From Chitinophagales bacterium (lineage in GTDB: Bacteria > Bacteroidota > Bacteroidia > Chitinophagales > S012-47), in contig JALSIH010000155.1 in the NCBI GenBank assembly GCA_026981615.1, positions 1 to 53,613 of the forward strand: a stretch of 53,613 bases of DNA. Direction: 5' to 3'. Numbering within the stretch: the first letter of the stretch is position 1; each line of letters opens with the position of its first letter. A program made the translations under genes and the position numbers. A model generated the notes under the pieces. It searched no databases. It was not told the DNA's origin and saw nothing but the letters and a program-made list of their open reading frames with translations. Of this stretch, positions 8,016 to 16,950 are shown piece after piece.

Positions 8016-9869
8016 ATGATTCTAAGGATAACGACCCTCTTTTTGATGCTTCAGCTTTCGCTGCAAAGCCACGCAGCCGATGTTCGACTGATAAAAAGCG
8101 GGAGCAATGAAGAGGCCTCAGTTGATGAACGCATCAATAAAAAGGTAGAGCCTGTATCCAAGCTGGTCTCCGATATCATCTTTTACTCATTCTCGCTGAA
8201 AAAGCAACTCGAGTTTGACGAAATCATCTCGGAAGGCGAGTCAAGATATCGCAGCGAAGCACCTTTCGACATTGAGTACTCCGCCAATTTCCCGACCGAT
8301 GAGGAGTTCCTCATCGAGCCATATGATGAAGAGAGCTTTGTGCTGATCTACCGTTTTGAAAAGGAGGGGAATCTCTATGAGTTCAGCAAACGCAGCCGCT
8401 TCGGAGAGCCGCTGGATGTGGAAACGGGCGATGGAGAATCCTTCTTGCTGACGCTTCGGAAGAAAGAGGGCAATGCTCCGGTAAAATCTGCATACAAGTT
8501 TAAGTTGAAAGCCGTAAAGGTTCCCTTTGTCCTTATCTGGCTGATATTGGGAGCCATCGTTTTTACCATCTATTTTAAGTTTATCAACATCAGAGGATTT
8601 AAGCTGGCCATTGACGTGGTGAGCGGCCGCTACACCGATCCGAAAGAAAAAGGGGAGGTTTCTCACTTTCAGGCCCTGACGGCAGCGCTCTCGGGCACCG
8701 TAGGGCTGGGCAATATTGCGGGGGTGGCCATTGCCATCGGCATAGGCGGCCCCGGAGCCACTTTCTGGATGATTGTGGCCGGGCTGCTCGGTATGTCTTC
8801 GAAGTTTACGGAATGCACCCTCGGGGTGAAATACCGCGACATCGACTACAACGGCACGGTGTACGGGGGGCCGATGTATTATCTCTCCAAGGGGCTGAAG
8901 GAAAAAGGGTGGGGCCGCCTGGGCAAGGTGCTGGCCGCATTCTTTGCCATCATGACGGTGGGCGGCTCTTTTGGCGGTGGCAATATGTTTCAGGTAAATC
9001 AGGCATTCAAGCAGTTTAGTACCACGCTGCCCGTGGGCGGTGCCTTGCAGCAGGGTTGGGTCTTCGGCATCTTACTTGCGATTTTGGTCGCACTTGTAAT
9101 AATTGGAGGAATCAAAAGCATTGCCCGTGTCACGGAAAAGATTGTTCCGTTGATGGTGGTCATCTACGTTTTGGGTGCCTTCGTGATCCTGTTTACACAT
9201 TACAGTGCGGTGCCGCATGCCTTCGGACTGATCTTCAGCGAGGCCTGGGGACCCAAAGCAGTAGCCGGAGGATTTGTGGGAGTGCTGATACAGGGGTTCC
9301 GAAGAGCAGCGTTTTCAAATGAGGCGGGCATAGGCTCGGCTTCGATTGCCCATGCAGCGGTAAAAACGGAAAACCCGGCCAGTGAAGGAATTGTGGCCCT
9401 GCTCGAGCCCTTTATAGACACCATCGTGGTTTGTACCATCACCGCGCTGGTCATCATCGTGACGGGCACCTACCTGAATGCCGACATTGCCGCTACCGAG
9501 GGAATACAACTTACCTCTACGGCTTTCAAAAGCGTGATTTCGTGGTTTGATATCGTTCTCGCCATTTCGGTGATCTTTTTTGCCTTCTCTACGATGATTT
9601 CGTGGTCGTATTACGGCTTGCAGTCATGGAAATATCTCTTTGGCCGCAGCCGTACAGCCGACCTTTCCTACAAGTTTATGTTTCTGGTCTTTATTGTAGT
9701 GGGGGCTGCCATGAATCTGGGACCTGTGGTCGATTTCTCCGATGCCATGATCTTTGCCATGGCATTCCCCAATATTCTGGGCCTGTATATCCTCATGCCT
9801 GAAGTGCGAAAATCGCTGGCCGACTATCTGAACAAAATCAAAACGGGAGAAATTATCAAGCGCTGGTAG
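8016..9869 (+). CDS. Alanine/glycine:cation symporter (AGCS) with inserted extracytoplasmic domain
   Basis: The core is a sodium- or proton-coupled small amino acid importer of the AGCS (AlsT/AgcS) family. Family segments are clear: [30 protein letters not shown] near 210-240 (quoted in parts: [23 protein letters not shown]), [23 protein letters not shown] and [13 protein letters not shown]. At 617 residues it is longer than usual. It has a cleavable-looking signal peptide (1-20), the normal pre-TM1 segment [16 protein letters not shown] (44-59), then about 105 extra residues rich in acidic and aromatic residues (60-167) before TM1 (169-187). The ATG follows a terminator by three bases, so its own promoter is unclear. 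Confidence 0.9.
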   Translation: MILRITTLFLMLQLSLQSHAADVRLIKSGSNEEASVDERINKKVEPVSKLVSDIIFYSFSLKKQLEFDEIISEGESRYRSEAPFDIEYSANFPTDEEFLIEPYDEESFVLIYRFEKEGNLYEFSKRSRFGEPLDVETGDGESFLLTLRKKEGNAPVKSAYKFKLKAVKVPFVLIWLILGAIVFTIYFKFINIRGFKLAIDVVSGRYTDPKEKGEVSHFQALTAALSGTVGLGNIAGVAIAIGIGGPGATFWMIVAGLLGMSSKFTECTLGVKYRDIDYNGTVYGGPMYYLSKGLKEKGWGRLGKVLAAFFAIMTVGGSFGGGNMFQVNQAFKQFSTTLPVGGALQQGWVFGILLAILVALVIIGGIKSIARVTEKIVPLMVVIYVLGAFVILFTHYSAVPHAFGLIFSEAWGPKAVAGGFVGVLIQGFRRAAFSNEAGIGSASIAHAAVKTENPASEGIVALLEPFIDTIVVCTITALVIIVTGTYLNADIAATEGIQLTSTAFKSVISWFDIVLAISVIFFAFSTMISWSYYGLQSWKYLFGRSRTADLSYKFMFLVFIVVGAAMNLGPVVDFSDAMIFAMAFPNILGLYILMPEVRKSLADYLNKIKTGEIIKRW

Positions 9870-9918
9870 CCCGTCTGCTTCTATTCTTCACGCGACTGTA
9901 TTATATTTATAGGTCGCC

Positions 9919-11016
9919 ATGAAGCATTTTTTGCGGGAATATTTCACTCTCAGCTATTCGGAACGAAACGGACTCGTACTCCTCTTGCTTATACTGACCC
10001 TTGTATTGTTGACTCCGGCTGTTTATCGATATTTCTTTCCGGCCCGCATCAGTGAAGTGGAAGTGATAGCTCTTGAGGGAGATGAATTTGACACTCTTCT
10101 GACCGGAGAGTCGGAGCCTGCCCGTCTTTTTCCTTTTGATCCAAACCGGATCGGGCCGGCCGGCTTGAAAGAGCTCGGCCTCGACAGCCTGCTGGCAGCC
10201 CAGTGGCTCCAATACCGCGAAGCAGGCGGCCGCTTTTATGAGAAAGATGATTTGCTGAAGCTCTACCGGATGAGCAAAGAGCTTTATTTGCGCCTGGAAC
10301 CCTACATCCGGATCGGAGCGCAGCATAAGCAAAGAAGCGGTTATCCCCGGCAGCCGCGGCAGGCCCGTATCATTGATATCAACAATGCAGATTCGCTCGA
10401 CTGGCTGGCACTGCCGGGCATAGGGCCTGTATATACCCATCGCATTCTGGCTTATCGCAGGCAAAGCGGAATATTTTCTTCCATTGACGAGCTGAAAAAG
10501 GTGTATGGCATGGACTCTCAAAGGATGGAGCAGTTGAGGCCCTACCTGAGTCTCCACGACAGCTTAAAAGAGAAAGCAAGCCGGATCAAAGTGCAGAAGG
10601 AAGTCAAAGAAAGCGAACCGGAATTTATTGAATTGAACACCGTGGACTCGGCCACGCTTACTCGATTTAAAGGCATCGGGCCTTATTTTGCCCGGCAGAT
10701 CATCCGCTACCGCGAGGCTCTGGGCGGCTTTTACAAAAAAGAACAGCTTTATGAGATCACTCGCCTGGACACTGCGGTGGCCGGGCGCCTCCTGTCGCAG
10801 GCCCTGCTCGATACTACCATGATAAGAAAGCTGAATATTAACCGGGCCAGCGCAAAGGAGCTGGCCGCTCACCCCTACATCAGCAGGGCCGTAGCAGATG
10901 CAATCATTCGCCTTCGGCTGGACTATGTGAAAATCAGGGATAAAAAAATACTCCTCAGGAGCTACTTGGTAGATGAGGAATTACTGCGTAAAATTGCACC
11001 GTATATAGAATTGTGA
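9919..11016 (+). CDS. Helix-hairpin-helix (ComEA-like) protein
   Basis: A 365-residue protein with one N-terminal membrane segment (about residues 16-36, LVLLLLILTLVLLTPAVYRYF) and several helix-hairpin-helix units. INNADSLDWLALPGIGPVY near 154-172, LNTVDSATLTRFKGIGPYFA near 239-258 and LNINRASAKELAAHPYIS near 303-320 are ComEA-like; a fourth, degenerate unit lies near 80-130. HhH units bind DNA backbone, and ComEA binds DNA during uptake, but many Bacteroidota carry multi-HhH proteins with no proven role in competence. A near-match box TATATTTA (9903-9910) lies just before the ATG. DNA binding is likely; competence is inference. Confidence 0.82.
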   Translation: MKHFLREYFTLSYSERNGLVLLLLILTLVLLTPAVYRYFFPARISEVEVIALEGDEFDTLLTGESEPARLFPFDPNRIGPAGLKELGLDSLLAAQWLQYREAGGRFYEKDDLLKLYRMSKELYLRLEPYIRIGAQHKQRSGYPRQPRQARIIDINNADSLDWLALPGIGPVYTHRILAYRRQSGIFSSIDELKKVYGMDSQRMEQLRPYLSLHDSLKEKASRIKVQKEVKESEPEFIELNTVDSATLTRFKGIGPYFARQIIRYREALGGFYKKEQLYEITRLDTAVAGRLLSQALLDTTMIRKLNINRASAKELAAHPYISRAVADAIIRLRLDYVKIRDKKILLRSYLVDEELLRKIAPYIEL

Positions 11017-11023
11017 GGCCATG

Positions 11024-11059
11024 CGTGCTTATCGGGCTGCTCAATGCGGCCCGGGCACG
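11024..11059 (+). terminator. Weak hairpin after the HhH gene
   Basis: CGTGC and CGGGC pair with GCCCG and GCACG to form a ten-pair stem with an internal loop. No T-run follows, so termination activity is uncertain. Confidence 0.3.
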
Positions 11060-11202
11060 GAGAAAGAATAATTAAAAAATCTCTGATTAATTGGCCATCC
11101 GGGTTGAGCACAATGAATCGGAAGAAGAGCGCAAAAAGGAATCCATACCAATCACCATAGGGACGAGGGCCGTGCATTTGTCCAAAATCAATATCAAGAG
11201 CC

Positions 11203-12345
11203 ATGAACTTTGAAAGAACGGAAACACAAAAGATGATAGCGGAGACCATCCGCAAATTCGGAGAAAGGGAAATTGCTCCGAACTCAAGAAAATGGGACGA
11301 AACTCAATATTTTCCGGTGGAAGTATTTCGTAGCCTGGGCGAATTGGGGATGATGGGCGTGCTCGTGCCGGAGGAATATGGCGGAAGCGGCCTGGGCTAT
11401 TTCGAGTACATTACGGTCATTGACGAGCTCTCGCAGATTGACCCTTCCATCGGCCTTTCGCTGGCTGCGCATAATTCATTGTGTACCGGGCATATTCTGC
11501 AGCATGGCAGCGAGGAGCAAAAGAAAAAATACCTTCCCAAACTGGCATCGGGCGAGTGGATCGGAGCATGGGGGCTCACCGAACCCAATACCGGTTCGGA
11601 TGCCGGGAATATGAAAACCATTGCCGCCAGAGATGGTGACTACTATGTGTTGGACGGCACAAAAAATTTCATCACCCATGGCATTTCGGGCAATGTGGCC
11701 GTGGTCATTGCCCGCACCGGAGAGAAAGGAGCGGCTGACGGAACATCGGCATTTATCGTGGAGCGGGGCACCCCCGGATTTTCGGGTGGCCGCAAGGAGG
11801 ACAAATTGGGCATGCGTGCTTCCGAAACAGCCGAGATGGTGTTTGACAATTGCCGCATACACAAAAGCCAACTCATCGGCCGGGAAGGCGAGGGCTTCAA
11901 ACAGGCGCTGAAAGTGCTCGATGGCGGGCGAATATCGATTGCAGCCCTTTCGATCGGTATTGCCAAAGGTGCTTATTATGCGGCCCGGAAATATGCCAAA
12001 GAGCGTGAGCAATTTGGAAAAGCCATTGCAGAGTTTCAGGGAATAGCTTTCAAACTGGCCGACATGCACACGAAAATTGAAGCAGCCGAATTGCTCACTT
12101 TTCATGCAGCCGACCTGAAAACGAGAGGGGAAAAACATACGACCATGGCAGCCATGGCCAAATATTATGCATCCGAAATAGCGGTGGAGGTCAGTACCGA
12201 TGCAGTTCAGATTTTTGGCGGATATGGCTACACAAAGGACTTCCCGGCTGAGCGCTATTATCGCGATTCGAAGCTCTGTACGATTGGTGAGGGAACTTCC
12301 GAAATTCAAAAACTGGTTATCGCAAGAAATATATTAAAAGATTAA
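11203..12345 (+). CDS. Acyl-CoA dehydrogenase
   Basis: A 380-residue FAD-dependent acyl-CoA dehydrogenase that makes trans-2-enoyl-CoA, passing electrons to ETF. Family marks include [15 protein letters not shown], the C-terminal [20 protein letters not shown] and IGEGTSEIQ, where E363 matches the catalytic base of short-chain and butyryl-CoA dehydrogenases. Length is normal. It stands alone, with 186 bases upstream in which I see no confident gene or promoter box. The sequence most resembles the short/branched-chain group; the exact chain length preference cannot be read. Confidence 0.92.
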   Translation: MNFERTETQKMIAETIRKFGEREIAPNSRKWDETQYFPVEVFRSLGELGMMGVLVPEEYGGSGLGYFEYITVIDELSQIDPSIGLSLAAHNSLCTGHILQHGSEEQKKKYLPKLASGEWIGAWGLTEPNTGSDAGNMKTIAARDGDYYVLDGTKNFITHGISGNVAVVIARTGEKGAADGTSAFIVERGTPGFSGGRKEDKLGMRASETAEMVFDNCRIHKSQLIGREGEGFKQALKVLDGGRISIAALSIGIAKGAYYAARKYAKEREQFGKAIAEFQGIAFKLADMHTKIEAAELLTFHAADLKTRGEKHTTMAAMAKYYASEIAVEVSTDAVQIFGGYGYTKDFPAERYYRDSKLCTIGEGTSEIQKLVIARNILKD

Positions 12346-12356
12346 CCAGCAGTAAA

Positions 12357-12389
12357 TTGCAAATAATTAAAAGGAAATTTTTAAATTTG
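12357..12389 (+). promoter_or_regulatory. Promoter of rpsU
   Basis: A TTGC element (12357-12360) is 21 bases from TAAATTTG (12382-12389), an exact -7 box. The spacing fits the Bacteroidota sigma factor. The leader would be about 20 bases. Confidence 0.65.
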
Positions 12390-12405
12390 CACCCTCAAAA
12401 TAAAA

Positions 12406-12414
12406 GAAGGAAAG
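12406..12414 (+). promoter_or_regulatory. Shine-Dalgarno-like site of rpsU
   Basis: GAAGGAAAG ends three bases before the ATG at 12418; its AAGGA core is six bases from the start. Most other genes in the window lack such a site. Confidence 0.6.
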
Positions 12415-12417
12415 CAG

Positions 12418-12609
12418 ATGCTAATTGTTGAAGTAAAAGACAGCGAGTCCATAGATAAGGCGCTGAAGAAGTACAAGAAAAAATTTGAAAAGGCCGGTAT
12501 TTTGCGTGAGATCCGTGATCGTCAGGCCTTTACAAAGCCTTCGGTGAAGCGCAGGGCCCAGATACTGAAAGCGGCTTATCGCGAGACCATGAGAAGAAAA
12601 ATGGGATAA
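12418..12609 (+). CDS. rpsU: 30S ribosomal protein bS21
   Basis: The 63-residue, very basic protein matches bS21 (start MLIVEVKDSESIDKALKKYK, in-line with Bacteroidota forms; C-terminus rich in Arg and Lys). bS21 sits on the 30S platform near the 3' end of 16S rRNA. In Flavobacterium, bS21 with bS18 and bS6 is known to hide the anti-Shine-Dalgarno sequence, which explains why most genes in this phylum lack SD sites. Here rpsU itself carries an SD-like site and its own promoter, consistent with feedback control. It heads the conserved group leading to tuf. Confidence 0.95.
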   Translation: MLIVEVKDSESIDKALKKYKKKFEKAGILREIRDRQAFTKPSVKRRAQILKAAYRETMRRKMG

Positions 12610-12675
12610 AGGAAAGAAGGCAAATGCGCCAGTTTTGCATTAAATTGCCTGCTAAGTTGCAAATTCCTTTTTTCC

Positions 12676-13575
12676 ATGAATTCCTTCCAATCCTTTCTTG
12701 ATTATCTCCGCCTGGAAAAAAGATTCTCCGATCATACACTTCAGGCCTATCGCACGGACCTCCGTCAGTTCCTGAACTTTCTCGAATCGAACTGCCAAAT
12801 TAAGAATCCCGCCCGCGTGGGAGCCGATGAGGTGCGAAGCTGGCTCTATCGGCTGAAAAACCCCGAATCGGGACGTGCGCTGAGCAGCCGCAGCATCAAC
12901 CGGAAAATCTCAAGCCTGAGGAGCTACTATAAATACTTAAAGCGCAACGGGCTGATTGAAAAGGACCCCATGCTCAAAATTGCCGGTCCGAAATCCGAAA
13001 AGCGCCTTCCTGTTTTTATTGAGCAAAAGGAAATGCAGGGCCTGCTCGACTATCTCGAAGGTGCCACCGGCTTTAAAGCATTGCGCGAGCGCCTCATCAT
13101 TGAGCTTTTTTATGCCACCGGCATGCGCAGAGCCGAACTTATCGGACTGAAAACCCGGGATATCGATTTTGGAGATGCCTCATTGAAGGTGCTGGGGAAG
13201 GGAAAGAAAGAGCGCATCATTCCCATAAGTGAGAAGATGCTGACTTTAATCGGGGATTACCTGCAGGCACGCGAGGAAGAGATAGAGACAGACGCAGAGG
13301 AGCTGTTGGTATCGGATAACGGCCGGCCGCTTCAGCCCGGGTTTGTATACAATACGGTCAATCGCCTGATCGGTAGGGTCTCGGCTGTGCAGAAGAAGAG
13401 CCCCCACGTGCTGAGGCATTCATTTGCCACCCATCTGCTGAACAACGGCTCGCCCCTGAATGCCATCAAGGAATTGCTCGGACACAGCAACCTGGCGGCT
13501 ACACAAATATATACACATGGAAAAATTGAAGAATTAAAGGAAATATACCGGCAGTCACATCCCAAATCGGAATAA
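12676..13575 (+). CDS. xerC: Xer-type tyrosine recombinase
   Basis: A 299-residue tyrosine recombinase with the SAM-like N-terminal domain (about 1-85) and a catalytic domain with all six residues visible: R151 (TGMRRAEL), K175 (LGKGKKERIIP), H244 and R247 (HVLRHSFATHLL), H270 (LLGHSNLAATQ) and nucleophile Y279. Length and architecture fit chromosome dimer resolution by XerC/XerD rather than a phage integrase. In Bacteroidota a Xer gene commonly follows rpsU, 66 bases away here. Whether it is the XerC or the XerD partner cannot be decided without the other copy. Confidence 0.9.
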   Translation: MNSFQSFLDYLRLEKRFSDHTLQAYRTDLRQFLNFLESNCQIKNPARVGADEVRSWLYRLKNPESGRALSSRSINRKISSLRSYYKYLKRNGLIEKDPMLKIAGPKSEKRLPVFIEQKEMQGLLDYLEGATGFKALRERLIIELFYATGMRRAELIGLKTRDIDFGDASLKVLGKGKKERIIPISEKMLTLIGDYLQAREEEIETDAEELLVSDNGRPLQPGFVYNTVNRLIGRVSAVQKKSPHVLRHSFATHLLNNGSPLNAIKELLGHSNLAATQIYTHGKIEELKEIYRQSHPKSE

Positions 13576-13623
13576 GAAGGTTTTTCGGGCCGAAGGAAAG
13601 AGCCGGATTTCAATTGGAAACGC

Positions 13624-14619
13624 ATGAAAAAAAGATGGAAAGTGGGCGTTTTGGGTGCCGGGCACCTGGGCAAGATTCACCTGAAGCTTCTTGCTGAAAG
13701 CGAGCGCTATGAACTGGTGGGATTTTATGATCCCAACGACAGGAATGCAGCGCGGGCCGTGGAGAAGCTCGGAGTCAGAAGATTTGATCGCATGGAAGAG
13801 TTGATGGAAGCCGTAGAGGTGGTGGACATCGTCACACCGACCTTGTCGCACTTTGATTGTGCCATGGAGGCCCTGGCCCGCTCGAAGCATCTCTTCATCG
13901 AAAAGCCGATGACCGGCAGTGTGGACGAGGCCCGCAAGCTTCTGGATGCTTCGAAACAATCGGAGATGAAGATACAGGTGGGGCATGTAGAGCGCTATAA
14001 TCCGGCCTACCTTGCCATCCGGGAGATGCCCCTTGACCCGCGTTTTATCGAAGCCCACCGTCTGGCAGTTTTCAACCCGAGAGGCACGGATGTGTCGGTC
14101 GTACATGATTTGATGATTCATGATCTGGATATCATTCTCAGCATGGTGCCTTCGGCCGTTGCCGATGTCAAAGCCAGCGGTGTGGGTGTGCTGAGCGGAA
14201 CACCGGACATTGCCAACGCAAGGATTGAATTCGAGAACGGATGCATCGCCAATGTGACGGCCAGTCGCATCTCTATGAAAAATATGCGAAAGACAAGGCT
14301 TTTTCAACGGGATGCTTATATCACGATGGATTTTCTGGAGAAGAAAACGGAGATTTTCCGTTTGTCGGAGGAGCAGGGCGATAACGAAAATGCCATTGAG
14401 TTGATTCTGGATCAGGAAGGGAATAAAAAATTCATTCATCTGGAGCTGCCGGAGACCCCCGCGGTAAATGCCATAAAGATGGAATTGGAACAATTTGCGA
14501 CAAGTATTTCGGAGAATCGGGAGCCCGAAGTGAACGTAAAAGACGGATATCGTGCTTTGCACCTGGCCGCACGCATTTTAGAAGAGATCGATAAAAATCT
14601 GAACTTGCAAAAAAAATAG
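13624..14619 (+). CDS. Gfo/Idh/MocA-family NAD(P)-dependent oxidoreductase
   Basis: The 331-residue protein has the N-terminal Rossmann motif GVLGAGHLG (8-16), the family EKP motif (93-95, FIEKPMTG) and GHVERYNPAYL near 120-130 at the start of the C-terminal alpha/beta domain. Family members oxidise or reduce sugars and cyclitols, often nucleotide sugars. The likely catalytic segment DLMIHDLDI is present. No sugar-pathway neighbours are seen, so the substrate is unknown. It lies 48 bases after xerC on the same strand, at a place where a ribosome hibernation factor gene is usual in relatives. Confidence 0.88.
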   Translation: MKKRWKVGVLGAGHLGKIHLKLLAESERYELVGFYDPNDRNAARAVEKLGVRRFDRMEELMEAVEVVDIVTPTLSHFDCAMEALARSKHLFIEKPMTGSVDEARKLLDASKQSEMKIQVGHVERYNPAYLAIREMPLDPRFIEAHRLAVFNPRGTDVSVVHDLMIHDLDIILSMVPSAVADVKASGVGVLSGTPDIANARIEFENGCIANVTASRISMKNMRKTRLFQRDAYITMDFLEKKTEIFRLSEEQGDNENAIELILDQEGNKKFIHLELPETPAVNAIKMELEQFATSISENREPEVNVKDGYRALHLAARILEEIDKNLNLQKK

Positions 14620-14798
14620 GAGAAAGCGGATTGCGCGAGCGGGAATGGAGGGGGCCGAAGGAGAGAAAAAAAGGAAAAAGAGAGGAGAGAATGCAGCCGA
14701 TGATGCCCGGAACGGACGAAAAGAGGCCATATTTGAGGAAAAGGAAAGAAAATTTAATAATAAACGCAATAATAGTTTTTACTAAAAGCGAAAATTTT
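14620..14798. other. Purine-rich spacer before the tRNA cluster
   Basis: No gene is seen here. The plus strand is strongly purine-biased, with an unbroken purine run of 35 bases at 14657-14691, followed by an A+T-rich promoter region. No degenerate hibernation factor frame could be recognised. Confidence 0.6.
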
Positions 14799-14806
14799 TA
14801 AATTTG
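14799..14806 (+). promoter_or_regulatory. -7 box (TAAATTTG) of the tRNA-tuf unit
   Basis: Exact TAnnTTTG match about 50 bases before the first tRNA. A TTTT stretch (from 14776) sits near the -33 position. Confidence 0.6.
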
Positions 14807-14856
14807 CAAGCCAATTTTAGGCAGGGAGCAGTTCTTTAACAATATTTGGTGAGTTT

Positions 14857-14930
14857 GCCAGCATAGCTCAGTTGGCCAGAGCAGCTGATTTGTAATCAGC
14901 GGGTCGGGGGTTCGAATCCCTCTGCTGGCT
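14857..14930 (+). tRNA. tRNA-Thr (TGT)
   Basis: Full cloverleaf: acceptor GCCAGCA pairs with TGCTGGC, the anticodon arm GCTGA-loop-TCAGC shows TGT, and the T arm has GGTTCGAATCC. CCA is not encoded. Confidence 0.95.
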
Positions 14931-14937
14931 CGATAAT

Positions 14938-15019
14938 GGGGAGATACCGAAGCGGTCAAACGGGGCAGACTGTAAATCTGTTGGCTTAGCCTTCGTAGGT
15001 TCGAATCCTGCTCTCCCCA
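14938..15019 (+). tRNA. tRNA-Tyr (GTA)
   Basis: 82-base class II tRNA with a long variable arm. Acceptor GGGGAGA pairs with TCTCCCC; the anticodon arm CAGAC-loop-GTCTG type shows GTA. Discriminator A, no encoded CCA. Confidence 0.95.
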
Positions 15020-15066
15020 CTTGATTTTTCAGTGTGGAGCGGATGCATGGCAAACTTGATAAATAA

Positions 15067-15139
15067 GCGGGAGTAGCTCAGTTGGTAGAGCGACAGCCTT
15101 CCAAGCTGTAGGTCGCGGGTTCGAGCCTCGTCTCCCGCT
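15067..15139 (+). tRNA. tRNA-Gly (TCC)
   Basis: Acceptor GCGGGAG pairs with CTCCCGC; anticodon stem ACAGC/GCTGT encloses a loop with TCC. No encoded CCA. Confidence 0.95.
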
Positions 15140-15313
15140 CTGATGATGGGATGGAAGCAATCAAAAGAAATTGCGATTGCTTGCAGGGAATGGAAGAGAA
15201 GAAATTGGATTGAAAAAGCCGGTGAGACCCGGAAGAATGATTGCAGAAGAGAGGAGAGAAATATGCAGCGGCAATGATTCTGAAGAGCTCCTTGAAACAA
15301 AGGTTTTGGGAAA
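15140..15313. other. Spacer inside the tRNA cluster
   Basis: 174 bases with no recognised gene, purine-rich on the plus strand. GCAATC and GATTGC (15154 region) can form a small six-pair stem. No tRNA-like fold or terminator is evident. Confidence 0.4.
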
Positions 15314-15385
15314 GCCGATGTAGCTCAGGGGTAGAGCGCTTCCTTGGTAAGGAAGAGGTCACGGGTTCAATTCCCGTCATTGGCT
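15314..15385 (+). tRNA. tRNA-Thr (GGT)
   Basis: 72-base tRNA. Acceptor GCCGATG pairs with CATTGGC (one G-T pair); anticodon stem CTTCC/GGAAG encloses a loop with GGT. It lies 68 bases before tuf. Confidence 0.95.
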
Positions 15386-15453
15386 CAAGTTATTTTTTTG
15401 GCAAAAATTTTTACCGATAAAAATTAATAATAACGATTTAAACGACAAGTGCT

Positions 15454-16641
15454 ATGGCAAAAGAAAAATTCGAACGTACGAAACCGCACGTGAATATTGG
15501 TACCATCGGTCACGTTGACCACGGGAAAACCACACTCACCGCTGCAATTACAAAAGTGCTCTCAAAGCAAGGACTTGCTGAACAGAAAGACTATGATTCT
15601 ATTGATGCGGCTCCGGAAGAGAAAGAGCGCGGTATCACTATAAATACAGCACACGTGGAGTATGAAACGGAAAACCGTCACTATGCACACGTTGACTGTC
15701 CGGGTCACGCTGACTATGTGAAAAACATGGTTACAGGTGCGGCTCAGATGGATGGTGCCATATTGGTAGTGGCTGCCACTGACGGACCCATGCCGCAAAC
15801 GCGTGAGCACATCCTGCTTGCCCGTCAGGTAGGTGTGCCGGCTGTTGTGGCTTTCCTCAACAAAACCGACCTCGTGGATGACCCCGAGCTGATCGAACTG
15901 GTGGAAATGGAAGTGCGCGAGCTGCTTTCTTTCTATGAATTTGATGGCGACAATGTGCCTATCACACAGGGTTCTGCACTGAAAGCGCTCGAAGGAGATG
16001 CCGAAGCAGAGCAAGCCATCATTGATCTGATGAAGACGGTGGATGAGTACATCCCGACTCCTGCCAGAGATATTGACAAGCCTTTCCTCATGCCGGTGGA
16101 AGATGTATTTTCCATTACCGGACGGGGCACGGTGGCCACAGGCCGTATCGAGCGGGGAGTGATCAATACGGGCGATCCGGTTGAGATCATCGGATTGATG
16201 GAAAAAGCAATGAAATCGACCATCACGGGTGTTGAAATGTTTCGTAAAATCCTTGACCGCGGTGAAGCCGGTGACAATGTGGGGCTGCTCCTCCGCGGAA
16301 TCGACAAGAAAGAAATCAAGAGGGGTATGGTTGTTTGTGCTCCGGGCTCCATTACTCCGCACACGGAATTCAAATGTGAGGTGTACGTATTGAGCAAAGA
16401 TGAAGGCGGACGTCACACTCCGTTCTTCAACAACTATCGTCCGCAGTTCTACTTCCGTACGACAGATGTAACGGGAGAAGTGCAATTGCCCGAAGGTACG
16501 GAAATGGTTATGCCGGGTGACAATGTGACGCTGACGGTAAAACTGATCTACCCGATAGCCATGGAAAAAGGACTTCGTTTCGCTATTCGCGAAGGAGGAC
16601 GTACCGTGGGTGCCGGACAGGTTACCGAGATTATTAAATAA
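15454..16641 (+). CDS. tuf: Elongation factor Tu
   Basis: EF-Tu delivers aminoacyl-tRNA to the ribosome with GTP. The 395-residue protein has G1 GHVDHGKT at 19-26, the RGITI switch, DCPGHADY and NKTD (the family more often has NKCD or NKVD), then domains II and III ending in [10 protein letters not shown]. It is embedded in a tRNA-tuf-tRNA unit with tRNA-Thr upstream and tRNA-Trp 11 bases downstream, so the message is probably cut out of a mixed transcript. No SD site precedes the ATG, as usual in this phylum. Confidence 0.98.
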   Translation: MAKEKFERTKPHVNIGTIGHVDHGKTTLTAAITKVLSKQGLAEQKDYDSIDAAPEEKERGITINTAHVEYETENRHYAHVDCPGHADYVKNMVTGAAQMDGAILVVAATDGPMPQTREHILLARQVGVPAVVAFLNKTDLVDDPELIELVEMEVRELLSFYEFDGDNVPITQGSALKALEGDAEAEQAIIDLMKTVDEYIPTPARDIDKPFLMPVEDVFSITGRGTVATGRIERGVINTGDPVEIIGLMEKAMKSTITGVEMFRKILDRGEAGDNVGLLLRGIDKKEIKRGMVVCAPGSITPHTEFKCEVYVLSKDEGGRHTPFFNNYRPQFYFRTTDVTGEVQLPEGTEMVMPGDNVTLTVKLIYPIAMEKGLRFAIREGGRTVGAGQVTEIIK

Positions 16642-16652
16642 ATGCTCAACGT

Positions 16653-16725
<73 letters not shown>

Positions 16726-16742
16726 CAATTTGCTTCTGAATT

Positions 16743-16931
16743 ATGAATGCACTTAAAAATTATATAGTAGAGTCGTACATCGAATTGTCCAAGAAGGTCA
16801 CCTGGCCCACTTTTGCCGAATTGCAAAAAAGTGCCATTGTGGTATTGATCGCTTCCATGATCATTGCCCTTGTGCTGCTGGCCATGGACCTCTTTTCGAA
16901 CAAGGTGCTTGACTTTTACTATGCGATGTAA
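16743..16931 (+). CDS. secE: Preprotein translocase subunit SecE
   Basis: The 62-residue protein is the short bacterial form of SecE, which clamps SecY in the inner membrane. It has the amphipathic N-terminal helix with the conserved KKVTWPTFAEL (around residues 17-27) and a single membrane span (about 30-50). It starts 17 bases after tRNA-Trp and is followed by nusG 19 bases later, the standard order. Confidence 0.95.
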   Translation: MNALKNYIVESYIELSKKVTWPTFAELQKSAIVVLIASMIIALVLLAMDLFSNKVLDFYYAM

Positions 16932-16950
16932 TCCGCACAAATAGAATTCG

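Noticed and set aside
10962-11255. Minus-strand frame of 97 codons between the HhH and acyl-CoA dehydrogenase genes
   Set aside because: It overlaps both flanking genes and has no promoter box; the predicted membrane stretch could be chance. I left the 186-base gap as non-coding.
12676-15385. Tyrosine recombinase next to tRNA genes as the edge of an integrative element
   Set aside because: The recombinase has the length and conserved residues of Xer proteins, follows rpsU as in many relatives, and I saw no direct repeats or mobile genes.
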